A stretch of 64,000 nucleotides of DNA from positions 20,451,758 to 20,515,757 of the forward strand of contig CM072162.1 in the NCBI GenBank assembly GCA_036850595.1. Direction: 5' to 3'. The notes beneath the pieces are model-generated. The model saw only the letters and a program-made list of their open reading frames with translations, did not search any database and was not told where the DNA came from. Positions 41,701 to 53,700 of the stretch are shown piece by piece; the stretch's first letter is position 1; the number at the start of each line of letters is the position of its first letter. Both the position numbers and the translations under genes were made by a program. Source of the stretch: Rhyacichthys aspro. Taxonomy: Eukaryota; Chordata; Actinopteri; Gobiiformes; Rhyacichthyidae.

Positions 41701-44700
41701 GTGGTTAAGGTTTATGGGTATATTTTGTGAACTAGATGCTACCTTTAAGTTGACATACAATATAAGAAGATTTTACTGCTTACAAAACTCATATAACTTT
41801 GTAAATTGATGATTATTGGAGTTACCTCAGTTCTTACAGTTGTGATGTTACTGAAAGAGAGCAGTGGGTTTATAACATCACTCTGCAGACGCTCTTTGGG
41901 ACATATAACCTCTGAAACCAACCTGCTACCGATCTATTTGTTGTATTATCTCTCTCGTTTTTCAAAGGCCACAACTCTCATCTGCTGCAACCACTTTGCA
42001 TCTGGGAAAAATCAATCTTTAATCTTGGGGACTTGGTGCAATCAAAGCTGGAGCCCCTAAACCCTCACAAGCAACAAGTGCCCCGCCTGCTTTCATTTTA
42101 TTACAGAAAAGTAAACCTTCAGCAGTTATCTCCCATCTTTTTAACCCTTGTATGAGCCACTTTCCCTGTAGGAAAGTTACTACATCAAAACAACAATGAC
42201 ACAATCGTTTTATGTCAAGATCACATTACTCAATGGAGATTCTGTTAATCTGTAAAATCATTTTGTAAATAAGAGCTTTCTATTCTTTCTGTGTTTGGCC
42301 TTTATTAAAAAGCAATGTTCTCTGTGCTTTCACATGATTTAATATTGATGGAGCAGGCAGACATCTTTGTTGAGTGTTGAGGAGCTTTGTCCAGAGCCAG
42401 TTAAGAGCTTTTACTCTGTTTCCAACAACGATAGAGCGGGTTACTGTCGTGTAAGTTGTGTATATGACTGTATGAACAGCCCACTGCTTAACACAGCTGT
42501 AGCTTGTTGCCTTGATGTGAAGAAGATACTTCACAACAGGAATGTGTCAGAGCCTCTGATGATGGCAATCAACTGGAAGAGCCTCATCTTTTATGCCCAG
42601 AGAACTTCCTCATCAGCTCACGTGGCTCATATATGTGCACTCCAGTTCACATCATTTGATTACTTGTTTCACAGCGGGTCTCGTTCGTCTCAGATGCTGA
42701 TTATGAGTCACAGTGTTTTGAAAACTGCAAACTTGACGGCCGCCACATGAAAGCTATGGCACTGATAAATTCAGCTATAGATAGAAAGAGATGTGCGCAG
42801 ATTTGTTTGTGACTTTATGTTGAACTGCGTTGAAAGATTGTGAAAGGCATATTATGAAGAATATCTATGAAATACTCCACTATCCTGTCTTAACGTGCTT
42901 ATTCTATCCCTGGCTTTTGAATAAGCTCCAGCCATCTGCCATGTTGTTTTTTTGTTTTGTCTTTTCTTCTGTGAGTTGACTGAGAACAAAATACTCAGGA
43001 AGTTGTTTTTTTCACGTGTGTTTCCCTACATTATGTTTTAGAAGGACATATGTGTGGAGAGGTTCTTTATCATATATTTTAACCTTGAATTGAGCTTACT
43101 ATACATTTAAAAGACACCACCAATGTTTAATGACTTGTCTAAGGTGTAGTCTGCCCAGTAATATGCCTAGTAGAGCTGCACAACATATTGCAGTTTTTCC
43201 TCACTGCAATATCAATAATGTAAAAACTGCTTAATGTTAACGTTTCTCCATTTGAGCTTTATATGGTAAAGTATTAACCAATCAGGAGCCTTAAATCATA
43301 TGCATTCAAATGAAAAAAAGATTCAAAAGGTGAGCCAAAGTTACTCGTATTGTATTTAAACATTTATTTTAGGTAAATTTCACTTTTGCAATACTTAACA
43401 GCTTCTGCATCTCATTTTATTTCACCCAATACCCGTAGATTAATTGTTAAATGGACTAGAGATTTGTGCAGAGACGAGAAAATCATTTGGTGAACTGTGC
43501 ATTGGGCAATATTTGCACTGTCTAAGGATAAACCATCTTTCACTATACATTGTCTGTTTTTGTTAAGAACTGCCATTTATTTCTGTCCATTTTAAGACCT
43601 GAGGTTACTTGTCTTGCCTCGTCTTGTCGGTGCTGATTGTAGTGAAGCCAGAGTGGGTTTGATTTGCGCTTCACTCCGGTTCTGTTCCAGTGTTCACGCG
43701 GTCACTCAACTATGATAAAAACCCAGCGCTGCAGAGGAAGCCGGGACCCGCAGGCTGTTCACTAGAGGATTTTAATTTTGTTTTCTCCCACTCTCGCGCC
43801 GTTCCTTTTCTATTCCATCTCTCCTTCAGTGTTTGCGCACTCTTGCATGTGGAGATGTGATTACAACAGGGAAAGCAGAGCATTTGTGAAGACATATGTC
43901 GCAGATTGACTTTACAGATTCAGCTTTTTTAACAGCATCCGATCAAAATAACTCAAAATAAACTTCCCCGGGTAAAAGAGTTGCATCAGGTTCCATTGTT
44001 TGGTTAATAATCAGTGTAAAGGAGTTTATTTAGCCCTGTTTATAACAAGACATGTAGCACTGGTCAATGCACAATGGCACAGTTTGGATCAGCAAACCCT
44101 ACATTACATTTAAACAGTGTTGCATGCATCAGAGAATACAAAATGTAATCAAGAAACTCCCATTGACTCGAATTGTCGCAAAGCTTTCCAAACTCCAAAG
44201 AGACATTTTCGGACTGCACTCTTTCACGTCACTAGTTCAAGTCAAACAAATGCACTGCTTTCTTCTCACAGAATAATGAAACAAGGGCTCCAAGACTGGC
44301 TCCAACTGGAGACATCTGTGGATACAATATGAAAGGTTTTATTGAAGGAGGCAAGCCTTTCCTGCTCTTTCTTCTCGGCAGACGACTGATTTTTCCAAGA
44401 ACAGGGGAGAACCTTACTGTTTTTGTCAGTGTGATGATTCTCTGTCGAACAAACAAGAGAAGACACTGTTGAGTCTTTATATTTAGTGGGACAATTGTTA
44501 CCAAAAGGGCTCCTTAATTTGGTACTCTCCACTTTTACAATGGAAATGCAAATCTTGGCCTAGATAAACAGTACTGAACACTTTTGGTGGTTATAAGTTC
44601 TGAATTACAGTAAAGAATCATCCTTGATAACATTGTACCCACTGTCCCTGTGCTCCCAGATTACACACAAGTTTAATTGAGTCTGTAATCTGATTTTGGA

Positions 44701-47700
44701 TGGGTAAGAAGGATTGTGGATTAAAGTTGTAACGACAACATAAACAGCGGATCATTGCAGAAGCTGGGGGACAATGGAGGCATGTTTGGACTTAACTTTT
44801 CCTGTGCTAATCCAGGCTAAACTGCCCCGTATGCTAATGGTGCTGCCCAGCTGTAATAAATTACGCTGTCACACAGGTCGGTCACATTGTCCTGCCGCAC
44901 AGACGCTAATAAAGTGGCCACGGTGCTGTGATGTAACACTATGGCAGTAATGATAAGTGTAGTAGAGGAATTGGATCTGAGGCCAGCTGCTGCTGTCCCT
45001 ACTTGACATTCTGATATTGGCTCTGGAAGGAAAAGTACAACTGGCTCGAGTTGTTGAGAGCGCGCTGTGAGCTACGCCAACGGCCTATCAATCATCAGCC
45101 GGTCAACAGCCAAGTCAACAGGACAGTTCAGATTGCACTCTGTATTTGTTGCACGCACAAAGAGATCTGTATAGAGCCTGTGTGTGGCCAGAGCTTAACA
45201 GACAGCAACAGCACACATTATAGGGCTTATATAGTTTATTATCGTTCATTTTTCCTGTATTTAATAAAGGCTTAAATGCCGAATGAATGAATAAATAGTC
45301 TGTTGTAGTGGGAATGAGAGAAGCATGATCATTCTAAATGGCCCACCGAGCTGCACCAGGACTTAATATTAGAGGACAATCCCAGCCCTCTATTACTTTA
45401 TAAATATTTCTCTGAGCTGCTATCATGAAGACACACAAATACTAAATGTGTATGTCATTTTCATGGAGTCTGTTTGATGTCCGTGGTGCAGAGCGGTACA
45501 CTTCCCGCTCAGGGCCTCTCTTCTGGACGTGCTGCAGCACTTGGCCCACATCACCCCAGAAGCATAAACGCTGCCTCTTGGAGCCGTATGAACAATTTGT
45601 CCAGGGCATCTTGTAGCGTGCACTGCCATTTTTCTTTGGGACAATCCATCTGGTGAAAGGGACAGTCTCCGTTTATCTTTTCTCCCTCAGCTCTGCAGCT
45701 CCAAGGACTTTTTTTTACCCTTTATTTGTCCAGGAGAGGATTCTGCTGATCATGCATGCTCTTTTCCAGCTATGCCCTTTTTTTGCTTTTATCCAGCTGT
45801 ATAGGCTGGCCTATAAAATGGCTGTTGCTCTAATGTTAGCCACGGAGGAGCTGATAAGCACTTTGGACAAGGGTAGCTCTGTAGTAGCTGCTCAGGACCA
45901 GTTGTTACTTGTCACTTTTATCCAGCCTGCTTCTCGGAGCCATCCCACTGCTTTTCAAACCATTAAAGCCCATTGAGGTCATGGTACTGAATATGTCAGT
46001 AACACCAGCACTTACGCTCAAAGGGTCCAAGACTGAAATCAAATCCTCAAGCTGCTTTCACACTCTTCAAACTCTTACCACTTACTACAAGTCTAAGTGT
46101 ACTCTTCGCCGTCAAAGAATAAACAAATAATGAGTAGTACTCCTTACAAACAGGACGTTTTTATGTTTATGTGTATGACCAGGTAGCCTCATATATCTTA
46201 TTATAAATTGGAAAACACAGTATTACACAGATGTGCCATTTATGAGCCTTATCCCATGAATCTTGGTGACATAAAATGGCAAAGTTACATTACAGACATG
46301 GAATATTCACCACATTTCCCGTCACAGGAAAAGAGATGGGTTGAAAATGAGCCCATTAAACACGTCCTGACCTTTGAGTGACATGAGCCGTCACTTTCTC
46401 AGCACAAGGACAAGGAGAAATAGGTGGAGATAAAACTTAAGCAGTCAGAGTTTCCATTGCCAAAAGAGGGATAAAGTGCACCAAAAGAGCTTACTGTACA
46501 ATACAACTTTAATACCCTTTGGCCTTTGGTTCCATCAGAGTGACCTGCCTTTGAAAAGTCTGCAACAGATAATCTGGACATTGCATTGAATACATAATAT
46601 GTGGTAATAAATAGCGAGTCCCTAAAATGTAGGAAGCTAATGGAGCATTGCTATATTTACAGTTTCAGAAGCTTTGAAAAAAACAAAAAAACACAGTGTC
46701 ATAGTCTACGGTTGTTGCTAAAGTCTCTAAACTTCATGCAATGATTTATTCTCTTCTTTTTTTCTTATTAATGGCAATGCATCCAACTTTTTAACATTTA
46801 CATTTAATATTTAGCAATTAATTTGAACTTCTGTGTATGATAACACTGTTTCCAGCTGTTCTTTCTGATCCTTACTGCTCGACCACTCAGAAAAAATGAT
46901 GCTTTTAGGATGACTTTAAGACGTGAGGAGACAAACCGCTCAAGTTAACCTTTAAAGTGGTTGTAATATTGTTTAAATTGTGCTGATTTATTAAGCAGAA
47001 CTTTGGAGTTTGGAGTTTTGATATCACAGTAAATTTTGTGACTGTATGAAACATCTTAATGGGGCCGTATTGCTTTGCAGTCATTTGAGTGAGTTTGTGT
47101 AAAAAATGAACTGCAGCTGATAATGTTTTATGTTTCAACAAAGGATTTGTATTGGATTCTGTGTGTAGTTTATGACTGAACCGGTTTAGAAAAGTGGTAT
47201 CACGGGACCTACTTTATATCTTAGTGTGTTAAGCAATAATCTACACATAACAAAGGCATATGAAATATAAATGCTGTGTATATTGTGTCCCACCTCTGGT
47301 ATATGACACTGTTGGTTTATAAAAGGCACTGAGCAAACAGCTGTGGGCTCGTGGGTTTTATTTGTGGGGATGGTTAAAGACTCTGGAGGATCTGTGCTGA
47401 CATTCGGCGGCGTTATGAGCCCCGTGATGATGATAACTCGTCCCATGAGAGCGTTTGACTCCCTCAAACCTAAAGCCGTTTCACTGAAGCCGCCGTCACT
47501 CAGCACAGTCCCACCAGCTTCACATTAAGCGTCCGATATGTCCGAGCGGGATTGGGTCTCTCAAACCGATTCCCTCTGAAACGTTCTCCTTCTGACCTTT
47601 AATTATGTTGATATTTATTGGGGCTATTTTTCAAGATCTAAACTCGTCTGAAGTGGAATTTGCTCACACATTGAAGCAGCTTACTGACTTAAAAGCTTTA

Positions 47701-50700
47701 GTTCAGCAGGATTTTGTGCTAAAGCTTGGGGACGTGCATTTTTTTCTCGGCCACATCGATTCATTGAGCTGTAATTAACACCAGTTCCCATTGTCCTTCC
47801 GTGACATCGCTCTGAGGACAAATATAAACTTCATAATTCCCTGTAAATCTGTAACCAGCAAATGATGTGATGCTGTTTACAGTTTTTCAATATGTTTGTC
47901 ATGTCTGGATTTCCCTTGAAGGGCCACTTTCTTCCTGTTCCCGCTCTGTGATATTTCGCTGCTTGTGTTGCTGCTGTGCTTCCAAATGAGCGGACATTTT
48001 ATGCTCGTCGTCTAATTGCAGCTCTTTTTTTCCTCTCGACTTTTCGACTTTGTGACTAAGCCTTTTTTCCAAGAGAGGCTCTTCACTCTTTTGAAATGTA
48101 ATGTATTACAGCAGCTATTATTGATGCTTCACTATTAGCAATGGATCAAGTTGTGCTGCATGAGGCCTCAGTTTGAAGATGACACACTGTTGTACCTCTT
48201 GGATTTTAGCTCCTTGTGTTTGTGTATTATGCATGATCTTCAAAAGTATAAGTTGAGACAGAAAAATTGGAAACTTTTGATTGGATCCTAGAGTGATGTG
48301 TCCTTAGGTTTTTAGGAGTTAAACAAGGAGTCTATATATGCTCTCTCTATAGTATACTTATCAATGTTTGTGTATGGGTCGTAGGTTTATATTGAAACAT
48401 AATTCCAGGGTTGTGAGCGCTTCTTTTGTGTTAAATTGCAGTGTACTTTGACAAAGCAGTAGGATATAATACAAGGCCTGAACCAAGACAAATTTAAAAC
48501 AAAAACAGAAGATATTTCAGCCTTATCCCTGAAGCTGGACTGAACTAACAATAAAACAACTCTGTCTATAGTAGAATAGTGTTTATTTTCAGGGCACAGC
48601 TTAACAACAGTTGAAGACCAGTGAAATATGATTAGCTCAGTCTAAAATATTCTTGCTGACTCATTTTGAGCCAAAAACATTTTTGCTTATGCTATGTTTT
48701 TATTTTGAGAATGATGACGCAATACTAATTCAGAACTTATATGTTGCCATGGTAACAGTCACTGACTTTAAGTCATCGTTGAAGTGATGTCTAAGCCTGT
48801 AAGTAATGCTGCATTTAGTTTAAGCCTGTTTCATAATGACTCTGTACCTTTATACAGTTTATAAAATGGTGTTAAGAGAGACTAGTTTGATATTTACACA
48901 GTTTTTAACAGTCAGGTGTGTTAGTTAAATCTAAATTCAGATTTTAATTATAGAAAAGGGTAAAGCTGCACATAACTCGTTGATGTTCATAACTAGATTT
49001 ACTAATAATTGAGACGTCTGTGAACAACAATATTAATATTTTGACTTCAGTCTGAGTTGGAGGTGCATGAACACAACAAAGTCAGAGAAAACATCTTAAC
49101 ATCTAACTCAGAAACTTGCTCCATCTGAAGACCACATGAATACAGCATATGTTCTTTAACACTGACAGTATGTTATATTAATTTTAAGAATTAAAAAGCA
49201 GACGTTCTTCAAAGAAAAAGCCTTCCACAGAGAGACAATCCAATGAGAAAACAGATCTGAGAAGTATAAGAAGCAGCTTGGCAAAGTAAAACTAAGAGCT
49301 AGGGCTTTTTAAGAGGTCATTTTGATTAATCCTCTGTTTCTTACTTCAATAAAAGTCTCCTCTCTTTAGACACACCAGAGTCCTTATTAGACTTGGTTTC
49401 CTGCTCTACCCAAAGCTTTCATCACAGCTCTCACACTATTTTACAACTGTGTTTAAAAATGCTCAGTTGAAGGTCGTGACCCGAGAGCCTCATCAGCTTC
49501 GGGATAAACATAGAGCGAGTGAGGATCCCACTCAGCCACTGGTGGAGACAGTGATGCAGGCAGACAGCGCTCAGTAGACGGCCGCCGGGGTTATGGAGAT
49601 AAGGTGGGCTTTATTTAGAAACGCCAACATGACGAACTTATGACATCACTCCTGGCTCTACACCTGCCTCCAGCAAACACACGAGAGAGAGAGATCACTC
49701 ACTCCAGACAGAAATGTCTCGGAGACTTTTTAGTGCCATGTGCTGTTTCTGTAAGGATTTAAGACTTTAACACACTTCAAATGCATTCAAGTAGCACGTT
49801 TGATAGTGTGTTTGTCTGGTGAGCTTTTTCTTGACAAGCTTGATGGATGGAAAGAGTCAAAATGTCTATCTAATGCCATAAACAATTCTTTCACTGTCAT
49901 ATTCTGAGTCAAAAACAGGAAGTGTGGGGCCACTACAGTCTTTTGTCTTCGTCTGACTTTTGACCACCAGCCGCCTCATTGGTTTCTGTTTTTCACACAA
50001 ACAACACAAAACATAATGAAATGAGAAAATGAGACACAAAGACAAAGCAGAAAGAGTAAATCTACACAGAATTTCCTCTGGACAAATGACATATACTGCA
50101 GCTGTGCAACTACAAACGTAAATCAACAATATCTAGTCTTATTATTTATTCAGCAGCACTGTTATTATGTCACGCAACACTGTTTATATTTCATGCTCTC
50201 CCTTTTAACTTTTTACCGCTTTAAACACTGATGCATGTGGGACTGTGTCTGTGTGTTATTGGTTCCTACAGAAAACACATGTATAAAACCTGTTGGTCTG
50301 TCAGTAATTTGCAGAAATGTCACACAGATTCATAAAGTAGACATTTGAGAGGAGAAAGTTTAAAGGGATTTGAAGCTGGTGTTTTCGAGCTGAATCTGTC
50401 ACAAAATGAGAAATACAGCGGACAAAAAGCCGTGGTGTGTGATTTTGATAAGAGCTTAATGAGCCTTAGTTAACAATGTGTCTTTTACGGCACAAAAAGC
50501 GACTTAACTTTCCTTTTATTCCGTCTTTTTACTTGGCTGCTATCCATTTTTGTTTTGATTTTTTTCCTTTATGTTGGCAGACTAGGAAGCTTATGCTATT
50601 GTTGCATTCATCCGCGCAGCTCAGGGTGTCAGCTAAACGCCTGAAAAGCAGAATGTAAATGCAGTCACTCGACAGGGCTGTTACTCTTTTCTGCTGATTT

Positions 50701-53700
50701 GGACAGAGCTGCAGCTCCCAGACTTTTCATTGACGTTCATTTGTATTTCGCTCCTGCATTTCTTGCTGTGCCTCTGAACAAGGAAACTCATCATTCTGCT
50801 TTGGAGTTTTTTAAGCTACTTCTTACTGTCTGATTTTGTTTCATGATTTGGCAGGGCTAACTCAGGATTAACCACTTCTAAATCAAGAGTAAATCAGGAC
50901 AAAACTGCAACTACTTCAGGATAAACCCAGGACTAAAAGAGGCAAACCCTTCACTGAACCAAGGATTAAAACAGGAGTAACCTATGACAAAACTAGGAAT
51001 AAACCGAGGACTAAGAATAACAATAACACGATAAAACTAGGGTGAAATTAAGCATAAACCAGATCTAAATCAACAATAAATTCAGAATAAACTGATGTAA
51101 ACCTAAACAAAATAAAAAGTAAATCAAATCTTTACTACACCATGAATAAACTAAAGACTTAAGCAGGACTAAGACCAAAATAAACCTGATATTAAACAAA
51201 TAAAAAGAAGACAAAACCTACGATAAACCCTTTACTAAGTTGTGCCCCAAACACTTTCTGCCCTCTCAAAGGTTAAGCCCCTGTTCAGATGACATTTGTC
51301 TGATCTGGATTCTCTCTTTCTCTTTTGTAGGATCTGAAGAAGGTGCTGTCTTTCCCCCAATACCCCGGGGAGTTTCTGCACCCGGTCGTGTATGCCTGCA
51401 CGGCGGTCATGTTGCTCTGCCTCTTCGCCTCCATCATCACGTACATAGTGCACCACAGGTAAGACCCCAGACCCATCAGCTTTAATCTCTGTTCATCTTA
51501 TTTCTGTTTGTTCTGGTAGAAGACTGTATGTGTTTTGTTTTTTTACCACATTCAGACTTTTGTTGTTGACGACTATCAGCGTGTTTTTAGTTTGTACCAG
51601 TGTTTCTAAAGCAATAAAACACTGCAGAAACATGCTATGTGCAGATTAAATTCAAAACTTGCAGCATTTTCACATAAAGTAACGACTGCTCTGGCTTTTT
51701 AGCTGAGGACCTGAGTCACAAATTTGAAGACTTCTGACTTGAGAAGCTGTAAAAAGACTTTAACACAAGACTCGAGACTTGAAAACCTGAAAAGACTTGA
51801 CGCTTCTTCCAAAGATGAAAAGGATGTGCACAAAATAATTCATTTTCTTAAATAGTTTCACAGATTACACAGAGTTAAGCCACGTGTTACTCACATGACG
51901 CTGCCTTCAAATGCACTCTGTAAAACTCAGCGCTACAGAGCTTTAGAAACCAAAGGCCAAAAAGCAGCCACACATTTTAAATCTAAATCTGATCACTAAA
52001 GCATAGAAAAAAATCATTATGGCAATACTTTTTTGACTAAATATTCTATAGAAATACAAGCACTTTTTTTTTTAATTTAAAAGCTTATATTGTTTAATTT
52101 TAACATAATATTTGTGTTGTTGAAAACACTCGAAAGGACTTGAAACCTAGTATTGAAAAGTATTGGACTTTGGACTTGACTTGGGACTTGAGGACAAAGA
52201 CTCGACACCTCTGCTTTTTAGGAACACACAGAAAACCTTTTAAACACTTACGTTCTAGTTTGGCATTGACATTTATTTAATATTCCTGGACAGTACATTG
52301 TTTTAGAGCTGTGATCCAGTTCTAGAAACATGTCTCTGATATTGGTTTGACGCTAAAGATGAACCGAACAACACTGAAACGTTTCTAAAAAGGAAGAACT
52401 GAGATGCTTGAGCCAATACAACTATGTACAACCATCACATGTATCTGTATACTTCAAATAACTCGGACTATTACCTTAAGGCTCTTACACCTGCCTCGCT
52501 TTGATTCCTAACCACTCCTCAGTAATGTGGACTTTGAGACAGATGCTTATGTAATCTCCTCATTTCCCAGTGTTACCTTCATGTTGGCTTATAGCTGGTG
52601 TCTGACTCTTCTGTCAGAGATCCCTGGCTCACTGTGGTGTGAGTCACATGCTTTAGGCTGGGCTAAAGCATCACCGCCTCTGACTAAGCGGATATAAACC
52701 ACATAAACACATCTGTCTACATGTGTGCGCTCCCACTCCACAGATTTACCTAAGTGTGTGTGTGTGTTTTAATGGATTTCCAGGCAGTAATAGCCAAGCT
52801 TTGTTCCAGTAATCCTCGTGAAGATGGAGACTGACGTACACAGATCAGCCATAACATTATGTCCAGCTTTGATCCTGTAGGTTTTTCTTTTGTGCCTTAA
52901 TAGCCCTGAACCCTGCCCTCTAAGTGGACCCAGATGTTAGCCACAGGTCTTCAAGGCTATATTTACCCATTTTTATATTGATCATCATCTGAAAAAAGAG
53001 AGATAAGAACATTAATACATCCTAACATTAATAAAGATCATTAATAAATGTCTCTTTTGTAAACAATCCAGTTAATACAGATGGTTAATTCAGACTTCTG
53101 GTGAGTGTTGGACTGCTTTCCACCAGGGCTGCCCTTTGTCAACATTTCTGGTCGCTAAGAGGATTGGGTGGCAGTCAAAATACGTTCTAAGAAGGCCCAA
53201 TCCCTAAACAGTCAATCTGGCTTCAGTCTGATTTGTTGAGCCGAGGGAAAACTGCTCCAGCTTTTTTGACGTCCAGTTAAAGGTGGGATCTGTCAGGGTT
53301 GTTTTCTGGCAACACCTGGTCTCACACGCCTCTAATGAAGACCTCCATGTGTGACCTCCATGTGTGACCCCGTTGGGATTATGGCAGATGATGAATTCAC
53401 TTTAAAATCAGTGCAGTATCTATCATTGTTTTTTAAAAAATCACATGAAGGCACTTCTTCTCCAGCAGAGCTCAGTTTTTCTATTTTGGGCAAATGTCAC
53501 ATCCACTTGGTTCTGTGGTGCTTTATGTCTATTTACTTCAGCACAGACCAATGCATATAATGTTATGTTTAAGTACTTATACCCTATTGGCAATTTTATT
53601 TAACTATACATTACACATTTGGACAAAATGCACTTTTTGGAAACCATACAAAAACAGTTTCAGCCTCATTAGATTGTACTCACTCTAATGTTATTGACAT

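Larger units (their letters stand above)
21293..51330 (+). other. adgra1: 30 kb adgra1 intron between GPS and TM1 exons
   Basis: Donor GTGAGTAG, acceptor TTTTGTAG. 21590-22460 is CpG-richer than average. Repeats, CpG clusters and candidate regulatory blocks listed separately lie inside. No other coding exon was recognised on either strand. Confidence 0.75.

Noticed and set aside
45481..45530. tRNA-like box A (TGGTGCAGAGCGG)
   Set aside because: No matching box B or cloverleaf follows, so neither a tRNA gene nor a SINE can be supported.
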